From NCBI GenBank assembly GCA_002313925.1, contig DCAZ01000038.1, positions 18,673 to 78,401 of the forward strand: DNA of 59,729 nt, in the 5' to 3' direction. The translations under genes were made by a program, and so were the position numbers. Shown piece by piece: positions 34,155-42,893 of the stretch (position 1 is the first letter of the stretch; the number at the start of each line of letters is the position of its first letter). The notes under the pieces are model-generated. The model worked only from the letters and a program-made list of their open reading frames with translations. It was not told the origin of the DNA and made no database searches. Source of the stretch: Gemmatimonadales bacterium UBA1120. GTDB lineage: Bacteria; Gemmatimonadota; Gemmatimonadetes; Longimicrobiales; Gaopeijiaceae.

Positions 34155-35882
34155 ATGCGCATAAGGATCCAATATCCTCTCTTTGCCGCTTTCTTAGGCG
34201 TCATTGGGCTTCTTTTAGTCCTAATTGTGCTACTAGTAAGCAGTGGCCTCAGAAGGGAACTCGGATTGACGGTTCGGGAGGATTTAGAGCGGCAGCTCGC
34301 CCTAGGTGAATGGGTCGTCCAGGAAGCCGGATTAGTCGACCTGGATTCACTTGCACGAGAGATCACGGATCGCATCGGCTACAGAGTCACCTTCATTGAT
34401 CCTGAGGGCGGTGTACTCGGTGATTCTTACGTAGAACTAGGGCGACTGCCTGAGGTTGAGAATCACTACGACCGTCCTGAGGTTCAGGGCGTGTTAGTTG
34501 GTGGTGAGACCGTGAGTTTTGCGGAACGCACAAGCGAGACTGTTGCCGAGCCACTTCTCTATGCAGCTAGACTGATCACACTCGACGGCTCCTCGGTCAT
34601 TATGAGAATTGCTGCCCCGCAAACCGATATAGAGCGAACAGTTTCTGGAGTGCAGAGGACGGTTGCTCTGACTGGTCTGTTAGCCATGCTCTTTGCCCTC
34701 GCGGCGGCTTATATGATCAGTATCGCTCTAACGAAGCCATTGGTACTCTTGGCAAAGCGGGCGAGACAGTTCAGTAAAGGGGATTACACGGTGAGAGTTC
34801 CGGACACGAAGGTCACGGAGCTTCAAGATGTTGCTGATGCGTTCAATCTACTCACTGATGAACTTCAGTCTCGGTTGACCGAGCTCGGGCATGAGCGTGA
34901 AGAAATGCAGACACTCATTGATTGCATGGCCGAGGGTGTTATTGCGCTTAGTGAGGATGCCAGGGTGATCCGTATGAATCGGAGTGCCCGTGAACTCCTC
35001 GAGTTACCAGATACACCAGATTTTGCTCCAATCAACTCCGTGGTCAGCGACAACAAACTGCGCTCTGTCTTGGAGGATTCCGTAATCAGGCCAGGCAATT
35101 CAGATGAAGTTGAGGTCAATGGGCGACACTTACTGGTCTCATCTCGAGCCTTAGATCCAGGGGGTGCCGTCACAACGTTGTTAGATATCAGTGAAATTCG
35201 CCGGCTTGAACAAGTAAGACGTGACTTTGTAGCAAACGCATCGCATGAACTGAAGACGCCTCTTACCTCGATTCGGGGGTATGCGGAAACACTGCTTGAT
35301 GATGACCCGCCAGAGAAGCTCAAATTGGAGTTCCTTACCTCGATTCGTAAGAACACGCTCCGACTAGAGCACCTAGTGGAAGACCTCTTAGATCTATCTA
35401 AGCTGGAATCAGGTGGATGGACTGGGCGCCGAGAGTCAGTGGATACGAAGGACGTAGCACAAGAGGCATGGCAGGTGGTAAGAGATATCGAAGGCAAGGA
35501 GGGAATCTCCTTCGATATCCTCGGTGACCTGAGGGTCATGGGTGACCGCGAGGGGCTATTTCACGTCTTTAGAAACTTGCTCGAGAATTCTATTCGGCAT
35601 ACCGATAGCGGGGGCTCAATCAATGTTTCTATGGCCCTGACCCAAGATTCTATGGTTGAGGTGGTGATCTCAGATGACGGTGACGGAATTCCTGCTGAGT
35701 CACTGCCACGAATTTTTGAGCGTTTCTATCGAGCTGATTCTGCTAGAGCCAGAGACTTTGGAGGAACGGGCCTCGGGTTAGCGATTGTTCGCCACCTAGT
35801 ATCAGAAATGGGCGGAGAGGTTGTCGCGGAGAGTCAACTCGGTCAGGGGACAACAGTTCGATTTACCGTGCCGACGGAATAG
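34155..35882 (+). CDS. phoR: PhoR-like sensor histidine kinase
   Basis: A 575-residue inner-membrane kinase. First TM ~9-30, periplasmic sensor region ~30-170, second TM near 178-198 (LLAMLFALAAAYMISIAL), HAMP 199-250, a PAS region ~255-350, HisKA with the phosphorylated His near 363 (NASHELKTPLTSIRGYAETLL), and an HATPase domain with N box NLLENSIRHTD, G1 SDDGDGIP, and G2 GGTGLGLAIVRHLV. This order is that of PhoR/VicK-type kinases. Expected partner is the upstream PhoB-like regulator, with PhoU and Pst giving phosphate input. Confidence 0.9.
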   Translation: MRIRIQYPLFAAFLGVIGLLLVLIVLLVSSGLRRELGLTVREDLERQLALGEWVVQEAGLVDLDSLAREITDRIGYRVTFIDPEGGVLGDSYVELGRLPEVENHYDRPEVQGVLVGGETVSFAERTSETVAEPLLYAARLITLDGSSVIMRIAAPQTDIERTVSGVQRTVALTGLLAMLFALAAAYMISIALTKPLVLLAKRARQFSKGDYTVRVPDTKVTELQDVADAFNLLTDELQSRLTELGHEREEMQTLIDCMAEGVIALSEDARVIRMNRSARELLELPDTPDFAPINSVVSDNKLRSVLEDSVIRPGNSDEVEVNGRHLLVSSRALDPGGAVTTLLDISEIRRLEQVRRDFVANASHELKTPLTSIRGYAETLLDDDPPEKLKLEFLTSIRKNTLRLEHLVEDLLDLSKLESGGWTGRRESVDTKDVAQEAWQVVRDIEGKEGISFDILGDLRVMGDREGLFHVFRNLLENSIRHTDSGGSINVSMALTQDSMVEVVISDDGDGIPAESLPRIFERFYRADSARARDFGGTGLGLAIVRHLVSEMGGEVVAESQLGQGTTVRFTVPTE

Positions 35883-35957
35883 GTCATCGTGCGGGGGTAC
35901 GGCACTACTGCCAGAGAGATTCACTGTACTAGTAGGATGTCCAGGGAGGACGCTGCC

Positions 35958-37043
35958 TCAGAAGTAAAGGTAGGTCTGGACCTTAAATGAGAGGGCTGTG
36001 TCGCCTGATTGGGGTGAGTAAACATCAAGGTTTGCACCGATCTTGCTTTTGCCCTGTAGGTAGAACATCAACCCTGGGGTAACGACGGTCCCTGCATTCT
36101 TGCCAACAGCTGTGTCAGGGTCACCAAAGCTCAGCCGCAGTAGAGGCTCAATCCCAGCCAGCCGACCGCTTTTCTCAGAGTAATACGAGGCCACAATCTG
36201 AGTAGTCAGAAATGTTGCTTCATTCTGGTTTGAATCCAGAGACTTCCAGTTATCTCCGCGGATTACTGATGCTTGGATGTGAGCGCCATCTCTCCAAGTC
36301 CCAAATTCTAGATCTGCACCCCAGGCGATTCCCCGTGCTGTTTTCATGTCCACTCCCCTTTCTGTTCTCGTATCCACCAACGGAAACAGATAGTCATGAA
36401 CGCCCACCTGTGCAGAAAAGGTGACCTTGTCCGATGCAGCGAGGCTGAGACGTCCTGAGTAGGATTTGGCGTCATTTTCATCGGATACATTGATACCAGT
36501 GCCGTTCGTGAGCGTAAACTGGTAGCTCATGTGACCTGAAGAGCCATCAATCTTGATACCCTGGTCTCGCTCGGCGTACTTCAATTTCTCTGTAAGCCGT
36601 GAGTAAGAGCATATGCCGGATACCCCAGAACATTCCGAGATCCCTTCAACACGAGCATCTCGTTCGATGATTGAAAGGTCGGTTGAGCTTGATAGTTCAA
36701 AGATGTCGAACGCACGTTTGAACTGTCCCACCCAAACTCGGAACTTGCTGGAAGATCCGAGCCTCACGTAGACATCTTGAAGGGCGATCTTTCCGCGGGC
36801 GAAGTCCGGCTGAACACGAGCAGTAACGAAATCGTTCAATGTGATATCAGCAATCAGGCGTACACGTCGCAGAAAGAAATCATTGTCTGCATCACCAACT
36901 GATGAGGCGGCGTACTGAGCGTGCGCCCTCCCCCCGACTTGGATCGATGATGCTCTTGAGGAGATCTCAATTTGAGACTCAGCCACGTCAGGAACTGAAA
37001 GCATGGCTAGTAGGAGCGTCAGAAAAACCTGACGGTGTCTCAT
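35958..37043 (-). CDS. Phosphate-selective porin O/P family protein
   Basis: A 361-residue outer-membrane beta-barrel from ATG 37043, chosen because AAGGAGA stands about ten bases upstream and a clean signal peptide follows (RHRQVFLTLLLAMLSV...AES). An upstream ATG at 37100 would add 19 residues before it. OprO/OprP-like text includes FFLRRVRLIADITLNDFVTARVQPDFARGKIALQD and WVGQFKRAFDIFELSSSTDL; the chain ends in an aromatic residue (TYLYF) as barrels do. It would let phosphate cross the outer membrane. It is divergent from pstS with a shared 328-base control region. Confidence 0.85.
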   Translation of the reverse strand: MRHRQVFLTLLLAMLSVPDVAESQIEISSRASSIQVGGRAHAQYAASSVGDADNDFFLRRVRLIADITLNDFVTARVQPDFARGKIALQDVYVRLGSSSKFRVWVGQFKRAFDIFELSSSTDLSIIERDARVEGISECSGVSGICSYSRLTEKLKYAERDQGIKIDGSSGHMSYQFTLTNGTGINVSDENDAKSYSGRLSLAASDKVTFSAQVGVHDYLFPLVDTRTERGVDMKTARGIAWGADLEFGTWRDGAHIQASVIRGDNWKSLDSNQNEATFLTTQIVASYYSEKSGRLAGIEPLLRLSFGDPDTAVGKNAGTVVTPGLMFYLQGKSKIGANLDVYSPQSGDTALSFKVQTYLYF

Positions 37044-37120
37044 GAGTCCGTTATCTCCTTGGAGGGAAATTGCAACCTTCGCACATATAGAGGTTGCCAC
37101 GTTGACGTCACGGATCGCCG

Positions 37121-37146
37121 GATATTGTGTAACGAAACCGTCACAG
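37121..37146 (-). promoter_or_regulatory. Weak candidate PhoB box upstream of the porin
   Basis: Read on the minus strand, CTGTGAC, four bases, then TCGTTAC gives an 11-base repeat loosely like the PhoB consensus CTGTCAT-N4-CTGTCAT. Only five and three of seven positions match, so this is a suggestion. Confidence 0.2.
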
Positions 37147-37260
37147 AAATCCGGGCATGTACTGATGATTCAGTGCTGAATTCCACGGAGCTCTCAAAGT
37201 GCACCTCGAATAAGCCTTGATTAAGAGTAATAAGTTCTTGATTTAAACCCAGATTTCAGG

Positions 37261-37287
37261 CTGATACGATCGATACATTGCTGATAC
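37261..37287 (+). promoter_or_regulatory. CTGATAC direct repeat upstream of pstS
   Basis: CTGATAC occurs at 37261 and 37281 with a related GATACAT at 37272 between them. Direct repeats of about this size before pstS are where PhoB would bind, but spacing is 11 then 9 bases, not a regular 11. The rest of the 37044-37371 gap shows only a TTGACA at 37326 and a TGACA/TGTCA dyad. Confidence 0.25.
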
Positions 37288-37371
37288 AATTGAGACGTTG
37301 TAGGAGAGTAGTTCGGGTATAGCTTTTGACATGAGCATTTGTGTCATGACTTCTAGCGTGAGGGTGTACCT

Positions 37372-38238
37372 GTGAACCGAATGTTCGGAGCCCTTCTGGT
37401 TCTTCTTGTGGCCCTGGCCTGCGGAGGCGCTGATGGAAGACGCACCGTCATCCAAAATAAGGGCTCGGACACGATCGTCTTTGTAGCCCTGGCCTGGGCA
37501 GAGAGCTACGGTGATATCAATCCTAGCGTTGCCGTGGCGGTCAGTGGTGGTGGTTCTGGGACTGGGATTAGTGCAATGGTTAATGGGACAGTGGATATTG
37601 CCAACACAAGCAGAGCGATGACTGAGAGTGAAATTGAGGAAGCACGTAGCCGAGGGATCGATCCTATAGAGCATGTCGTAGGCTTTGACGCCCTTGCAAT
37701 ATTTCTTCACCCTGACAATCCGCTCGATGCGCTCTCCATCTCACAGCTTGCTGAGATCTATGGAGAGGGTGGTGCTTACGAGACTTGGAGTGAACTAGGA
37801 GTGAGCATTCCTGGTTGCTCAAGCGATGAGATCATAAGGGTGAGCCGGCAGAACAACTCGGGGACATATGCCTACTTCAAGGAAGCAGTGTTAGGTCAGG
37901 ATGAGTACAAGCCTGGATCGCTTGATATGAACGGATCGTCGGAGGTGGTCGACCTAGTTGGAAATACGCCCTGTGCTATCGGATATAGTGGTCTTGCTTA
38001 CGCCACGGAGATAGTAGAGATGCCCTGTATTGTGACTGACAGGGGGGACTGTGTGTCACCGTCGGCAGAGAGCGCAATTGACGGAAGCTATCCCATCGCG
38101 AGGCCGCTTTTTATGTACACTGCTGGGGAGCCGACAGGAATGATCAAGGAGTACATGGACTGGATCCTTGGCGAAGCCGGTCAATGTATTTTGGTAGATA
38201 AAGGATTTGCAGCAGCTGGTTCGGTTAGCTGTGCGTAG
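37372..38238 (+). CDS. pstS: Phosphate ABC transporter substrate-binding lipoprotein PstS
   Basis: A 288-residue periplasmic phosphate binder, GTG start. The signal sequence MNRMFGALLVLLVALAC ends in a lipobox with Cys17. The mature part matches the PstS/PBP-like family: KGSDTI near 26, the phosphate-contacting SGGGSGTGISAMVNGTVDIANTSR at ~56-79, VGFDALAIFLHPDNP and SRQNNSGTYAYFKEAVLG. It has several cysteines (GCSS, TPCA, MPCI, GDC) in the second half, which may form disulfides. First gene of the pstS-phoU-pstC-pstA-pstB-pstB row. Confidence 0.93.
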   Translation: MNRMFGALLVLLVALACGGADGRRTVIQNKGSDTIVFVALAWAESYGDINPSVAVAVSGGGSGTGISAMVNGTVDIANTSRAMTESEIEEARSRGIDPIEHVVGFDALAIFLHPDNPLDALSISQLAEIYGEGGAYETWSELGVSIPGCSSDEIIRVSRQNNSGTYAYFKEAVLGQDEYKPGSLDMNGSSEVVDLVGNTPCAIGYSGLAYATEIVEMPCIVTDRGDCVSPSAESAIDGSYPIARPLFMYTAGEPTGMIKEYMDWILGEAGQCILVDKGFAAAGSVSCA

Positions 38239-38274
38239 TCGATTTTCGTACTAGAAACTGAGGTATTTCTCAGA

Positions 38275-39357
38275 ATGACACCTCAATATGAGCAGCGAAT
38301 GCAGGTGGATCTCAATGAGATTCGGAGAAAGCTGCGCAAGGTAGCCGGACTCGTCGAAAATCAGGTGAAAGACACCGTCCGATCGCTTATTGGATGGGAT
38401 AAGGATCTCGCGAACAATGTGATCCTAGGAGACCGTCAGGTGAATCGGCGGATCAAGGAAATCAACTACCTGTGTCATGCTTTCATCATCCGACATGCGC
38501 CGAGTGCGGGACACCTTCGTTTCGCCTCAGCAGTTCTCCGACTTAACGTGGCGCTGGAACGGATCGGTGACTATGCCGGCACGATCGGAAGAGAAGTTTT
38601 ACGATTGACGGTGCGTCCCCCCGAAAGTGTCACACGTGATGTTGAAATCATTGCTCAACAGGCAGGCCATGCACTGGGTGAAGCACTAACCGCCTTCTTT
38701 GAAGAGGATGTTGAAAGCGCGCTACAAACGCACGAGGGGTTGGTTCGCCCAGTAGATGTGACGTTGAAAACAGTGCTGGACCACCTAGTAGAATTGGCAA
38801 ATGACCGGGTGGTCCCGCTAAAGGACAGTTTTGCGTTGGTTAGGATCAACAACCTGCTCAAGCGGGTTTCTGAGCAGGCGGATAACATCAGTGAGCAGGC
38901 GATCTTTGCGATCACAGGAGGAGAACGCGACCCACGTATCTTCAGGATTTTGTTTGTGGGTGAGGAGAACAATCGGGCAAGTCAAATGGCAGAAGCTTAT
39001 GCCGAGAAAGCTTTCCCTGAGAGCGGCAGATATTCGAGTGTCGGGGTCAACCCTGCTGGAGCGCTTGACTCTGCTCTGATCGAGTTCATGGATGAGCAGG
39101 GGATGGATGTCAGTCATAAGAGACCAGCCCTTATTGAAGGCTTGGGAGAACCTGCCCAACCCTATCATGTCATCGTCGCTCTCGAAGAGGGTCTGCTGGA
39201 GCATATAGCTGAAGTTCCGTTCCGAACGATTGTCCTAGAGTGGTCAATCGATATCCCCGAAGGGTTCTCTAAGGGTGTGCTGGCGGATCTGTATAAGATG
39301 GTCGCAGTGCGCGTTCAGGATCTCATGAAGACCCTGGCAGGGCCGGATGCTCGCTAA
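38275..39357 (+). CDS. phoU: PhoU domain protein fused to an inactive low-molecular-weight phosphatase/arsenate-reductase-like domain
   Basis: A 360-residue protein. Residues 1-215 are a PhoU domain with two three-helix bundles and acidic metal motifs (NVALERIGDYAGTIG, LLKRVSEQADNISEQAIF). PhoU links Pst to PhoR signalling. Residues 224-360 resemble low-molecular-weight protein-tyrosine phosphatases and ArsC: ILFVGEENNRASQMAEAYAEK at the P-loop and a C-terminal Rossmann fold. The active-site consensus C-x-x-N-x-x-R-S reads G-E-E-N-N-R-A-S at 229-236; both catalytic Cys and Arg positions are lost, so it should bind anion or protein but not catalyse. It overlaps pstC by 11 bases. Confidence 0.85.
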   Translation: MTPQYEQRMQVDLNEIRRKLRKVAGLVENQVKDTVRSLIGWDKDLANNVILGDRQVNRRIKEINYLCHAFIIRHAPSAGHLRFASAVLRLNVALERIGDYAGTIGREVLRLTVRPPESVTRDVEIIAQQAGHALGEALTAFFEEDVESALQTHEGLVRPVDVTLKTVLDHLVELANDRVVPLKDSFALVRINNLLKRVSEQADNISEQAIFAITGGERDPRIFRILFVGEENNRASQMAEAYAEKAFPESGRYSSVGVNPAGALDSALIEFMDEQGMDVSHKRPALIEGLGEPAQPYHVIVALEEGLLEHIAEVPFRTIVLEWSIDIPEGFSKGVLADLYKMVAVRVQDLMKTLAGPDAR

Positions 39358-40276
39358 GCGAGTCAAACCCTCTGCACCAATGGACCTTGATCACCGTGGG
39401 AGAGATTGGTACGTCGATAAAGCGGTAACGTTCTTGGTGTTTATGGGTGGAATTTCCGCGATCATCTTCATCATCGGGATCTTCATCTTCATCACCAAAG
39501 AGGGTGTGGGTTTCATAGCGGGGCCATTGAATGTCCGGGAGTTTCTTGGAAGCGTAACCTGGCGGCCAACATCCGCTCAGAATCCTATGTACGGGGTTCT
39601 CGGGCTCATAGCAGGAACCGCTAGCGTAACGGGCCTTGCCATGGTGGTCTCGGTGCCATTCTCACTTGGTGCTGCCATCTTCATCGGTGAGTTCGCCACA
39701 GGCCGACTCCGAGAGTCACTTAAGGTGTTGGTTGAACTTTTGGCCGCTATCCCGTCGGTTGTATGGGGCTTCATCGGCCTATCGATCATGAACCCCCTGA
39801 TTATTGACATGTTCGACGTCCCGGTCGGAATCGGGGTTCTCAACTCAGGTATTATCCTCGGGCTAATGGCCGCCCCGATCATGACAACGATTGCTGAAGA
39901 TGCACTCAGGGCGGTTCCGGATACCTACCGTGAGGCAGCTGAAGCCATGGGTGCCACGAAGTGGCAGGTGATTTTCAGAGTTGTACTTCCGGCAGGCAAG
40001 AATGGTCTTGTCGCGGCAGTTCTTCTTGGAGTAGGTAGGGGTTTTGGCGAGACAATGGCGGTGCTCATGGCAAGCGGGAACGCGATCCAGATCCCGACGA
40101 GCCCATTCGATTCAGTGCGCGCAATCACTGCAACAATTGCAGCAGAACTCGGTGATGCCCCGGTTGGCTCGGACCATTACCGAGCTCTTTTTACTTTGGG
40201 AATCCTGCTTTTTGTGGTGACGTTTATCATCAACCTTACAGCAGATCTCGTGGTTAAGGGGGCGAGGAGAACGTGA
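39347..40276 (+). CDS. pstC: Phosphate ABC transporter permease PstC
   Basis: A 309-residue permease with about six transmembrane helices. The MetI-type permease loop EAMGATKWQVIFRVVLPAGKNGLVAAVLLGVGRGFGETMAVLMA-like region is clear near residues 204-246, with FGETMAV typical of PstC. It starts inside the phoU gene (11-base overlap); a second ATG at 39380 is possible. It forms the channel with PstA and is energised by the PstB pair. Confidence 0.93.
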   Translation: MLAKRVKPSAPMDLDHRGRDWYVDKAVTFLVFMGGISAIIFIIGIFIFITKEGVGFIAGPLNVREFLGSVTWRPTSAQNPMYGVLGLIAGTASVTGLAMVVSVPFSLGAAIFIGEFATGRLRESLKVLVELLAAIPSVVWGFIGLSIMNPLIIDMFDVPVGIGVLNSGIILGLMAAPIMTTIAEDALRAVPDTYREAAEAMGATKWQVIFRVVLPAGKNGLVAAVLLGVGRGFGETMAVLMASGNAIQIPTSPFDSVRAITATIAAELGDAPVGSDHYRALFTLGILLFVVTFIINLTADLVVKGARRT

Positions 40277-41187
40277 CCTATTCTGAAGGGGATGTTGGAG
40301 TTTCTGGGCAGTCCTTGATGTTTGCGGCGACCCCGCTCAACACGCGTAACCGTCGGATTCAGTGGCTTTTTAGGGCTCTCTTTGGTTTGATGACTCTGAT
40401 CCTGGTTGTGCCCGTCGGGATTATTTTTGGAGTCCTGTTAGTTAGGGGGGGGCCAGCGATCTCTTTTGAATTCCTTTTCTCTTATCCTAGTGACGGGATG
40501 ACTGCCGGCGGTATTTGGCCGGCGCTTGTGGGGACGATGTGGCTCGTAGCGGTCTCACTGATTGCTTCGGTGCCTGTGGGCGTGGCAGCTGCGATCTACC
40601 TTTCAGAATATGCGCCGGATAACTGGCTGACCCGAGGAATCAACCTCGCGATTATCAACCTCGCGGGGGTGCCCTCAATCGTACACGCACTATTTGGGGT
40701 TGGCGCTTTTGTGATCTTCGCCGGATTCGGGACGAGCATCTTAGCAGCGAGTCTCACGCTCGCAGTTATGACACTACCGTTGATTATTGTCGCTACTCGC
40801 GAGTCTCTCCAGGCAGTTCCAATGGCCTTTCGAGAAGCTTGTTGGAACATGGGAGCCACTCGCTGGCAGACGATTAGAACAGTCGTACTCCCTAACGCGA
40901 TAAGTGGGATCCTAACCGGTGTAATTCTGTCAGTATCGCGAACAGCGGGGGAAACTGCGCCGATCATGTTTACTGGAGCGGCATTCTTTTTCCCATTCCT
41001 TCCCACCAGTGTCTTTGATCAAACGATGGCGATGGCAATGCACTTATTCGTGATCTCAACTGCCGTGCCTGGTGTGCCCGATGAACTCAAGTACGGAACG
41101 GCTCTCACGTTAATCACACTAGTTCTACTCATGAACGCAGCATCAATCTGGTTCCGGAGTTACCTGAGAGGAAAAAAGAAATGGTAG
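40273..41187 (+). CDS. pstA: Phosphate ABC transporter permease PstA
   Basis: A 304-residue permease with six or so TM helices, GTG start overlapping the pstC stop by four bases. The EAA-like loop EACWNMGATRWQTIRTVVLPNAISGILTG (near 195-222) and SRTAGETAPIMFTGAAFF are PstA marks. About 30 cytoplasmic residues precede the first helix. Its stop overlaps the first pstB start by seven bases. Confidence 0.93.
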   Translation: MTYSEGDVGVSGQSLMFAATPLNTRNRRIQWLFRALFGLMTLILVVPVGIIFGVLLVRGGPAISFEFLFSYPSDGMTAGGIWPALVGTMWLVAVSLIASVPVGVAAAIYLSEYAPDNWLTRGINLAIINLAGVPSIVHALFGVGAFVIFAGFGTSILAASLTLAVMTLPLIIVATRESLQAVPMAFREACWNMGATRWQTIRTVVLPNAISGILTGVILSVSRTAGETAPIMFTGAAFFFPFLPTSVFDQTMAMAMHLFVISTAVPGVPDELKYGTALTLITLVLLMNAASIWFRSYLRGKKKW

Positions 41188-41945
41188 CTACGGACGTGAA
41201 ACTTGCCGTGAGAGATCTGAACATCCAATACGGTGGCCAGCGGGCTCTCTCTGGCGTTTCTCTAGATGTTCATGAGCATGAGATCTTTGGCATTATCGGG
41301 CCTGCTGGCAGCGGGAAAACGAGTTTTCTCCGGACGCTGAATCGGATGGAGATGCTACAGGAGAATATGACGGTCGATGGTTCGATCGTATTCGACGGTC
41401 ACGATATCTCCAAGATCCAGAACGTCTACGCATTACGCCGTCACATTGGTGTCGTTTTCCCCCTACCTGTAGGGCTACCGTTGAGCGTTTATGACAATGT
41501 CGCACTAGCTCCGCGGCTCTCAGGAATCAAGGATAAGAGTGCCCTCGATGAAATCGTGGAGCAGTGCCTCATGCGAGCGGCACTCTGGGATGAGGTGAAA
41601 GATCGTCTTGATGCCCTTGGCAGCCTGCTTTCAGGCGGTCAACAGCAGAGGCTCACGATTGCGAGGGCACTTTCCCAAGATCCCGAACTTTTGCTACTTG
41701 ATGAATTCTCCATTGCGGTAGATCCGGTGACCACGATGCGTATCGAGGACGTGCTCAAGGAACTGAAGGAGGAGATCACTATCATCTTGGTGACAAATCT
41801 CGTGCAGCAGGCACGCCGGCTTGCTGATCGCACTGCTTTCTTCCTGGATGGTCAGTTGATAGAGGTAGGAGAAACAGAAGCCCTTTTTAACGGTGAAGTA
41901 AAAGACCGTCGCACCTTGGACTACCTGGAAGGCCGCTTTGGTTGA
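41181..41945 (+). CDS. pstB: PstB-like ATPase 1, degenerate catalytic motifs
   Basis: A 254-residue ABC ATPase. Walker A GPAGSGKT (40-47), signature LSGGQQQR (150-157) and the Glu of Walker B LLLLDE (170-175) are kept. The Q-loop Gln is Pro94 (VVFPLP against VVFQKP), the D-loop SALD is IAVD, and the switch His is Asn206 (VTNLVQQ against VTHNMQQ). PstB normally works as a homodimer, but here a second gene follows with the opposite defect. It probably forms the degenerate ATP site of a heterodimer and provides its intact signature to the partner. Confidence 0.9.
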   Translation: MVATDVKLAVRDLNIQYGGQRALSGVSLDVHEHEIFGIIGPAGSGKTSFLRTLNRMEMLQENMTVDGSIVFDGHDISKIQNVYALRRHIGVVFPLPVGLPLSVYDNVALAPRLSGIKDKSALDEIVEQCLMRAALWDEVKDRLDALGSLLSGGQQQRLTIARALSQDPELLLLDEFSIAVDPVTTMRIEDVLKELKEEITIILVTNLVQQARRLADRTAFFLDGQLIEVGETEALFNGEVKDRRTLDYLEGRFG

Positions 41946-42717
41946 GGCCACTGCGCTCGCGATCGACATCCAGAACGTGAGCCTATGGTACGGAGATTTT
42001 CAGGCGCTTTTCGAAGTTGATCTTCAGGTTAAGCGAGGATCAATCACTGCGCTCATAGGCCCATCGGGGTGTGGCAAGTCGACACTTCTCCGCGCTGTGA
42101 ATCGCATCAATGAGCGATTGGGTGATTATGTGCGCACGACAGGGGAGATCCATGTCCTTGATCAGGACATACTGAGTGATGACGTCGAGTTGTCCCAGCT
42201 TCGGCGTCACGTAGGGATGGTCTTTCAGCGTCCTAACCCTCTCCCCCTGTCAATACGAGATAACGTGCTCTTTGGTCACCGGATCCACCGCGCCGATGAG
42301 AAGTTCAATAAACTGGAAGAGGACGAAATCGTCGAGAATGCGCTCCGTCGTGTTCTGCTTTGGGATGAAGTGAAAGATCAGCTTGGTCGAGAGGCTATTG
42401 GACTGTCCCTTGAAGAGCAGCAGAAGCTTTGTATAGCGAGACTTCTACCGGTCAAGCCAACCGTGATTCTTATGGATGAGCCTACTTCAGCATTGGACCC
42501 CAAGGCTACTGCGGCACTTGAAGAACTTATCTGGGAACTGCACGGAGACTATACGATCTTGATTGTGACTCACAATATGGCCCAAGCAAGACGAGCGAGT
42601 GAGGAGACTGCGTTCATGCTCTTGGGCAGAATGGTTGAGCACGGTGTAACCGAACAAATCTTTCTAGCACCCCAAGAAGAGGAGACCGCTGACTATATTG
42701 AGGGTCGCTATGGCTGA
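41938..42717 (+). CDS. pstB: PstB-like ATPase 2, degenerate signature motif
   Basis: A 259-residue ABC ATPase with TTG start, overlapping the first by eight bases. Walker A GPSGCGKST (41-49), Q-loop Gln97, Walker B VILMDE (176-181), D-loop SALD and switch His212 are intact. The ABC signature LSGGQQQR is LSLEEQQK (156-163). In a dimer with ATPase 1 the only complete site is this protein's Walker motifs with the partner's signature; the other site pairs the partner's damaged Q/H loops with this damaged signature. It ends the pst row. Confidence 0.9.
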   Translation: MVEATALAIDIQNVSLWYGDFQALFEVDLQVKRGSITALIGPSGCGKSTLLRAVNRINERLGDYVRTTGEIHVLDQDILSDDVELSQLRRHVGMVFQRPNPLPLSIRDNVLFGHRIHRADEKFNKLEEDEIVENALRRVLLWDEVKDQLGREAIGLSLEEQQKLCIARLLPVKPTVILMDEPTSALDPKATAALEELIWELHGDYTILIVTHNMAQARRASEETAFMLLGRMVEHGVTEQIFLAPQEEETADYIEGRYG

Positions 42718-42893
42718 TCAGTGGTACCCTACTTGAATCAGCCTGAAGCCTAGGAGCTTGTGAATATTCGGTAGAATGGTATAGCGTATTACTTACCTAG
42801 AATTGCTTCGCAATGCTTTGAGTGACTGTAAACTCACAGAGCAAAACTCCTGCTGACATTGCGCAGTAACCTTTCCAGTCGATAGGGTGTCTT

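Noticed and set aside
34865..35539. 224-codon minus-strand ORF
   Set aside because: Antisense shadow of the PhoR kinase, Ser/Arg-rich.
38958..38990. Possible selenocysteine in the LMW-PTP-like P-loop
   Set aside because: The codon at the Cys position is GGT (Gly), not TGA.
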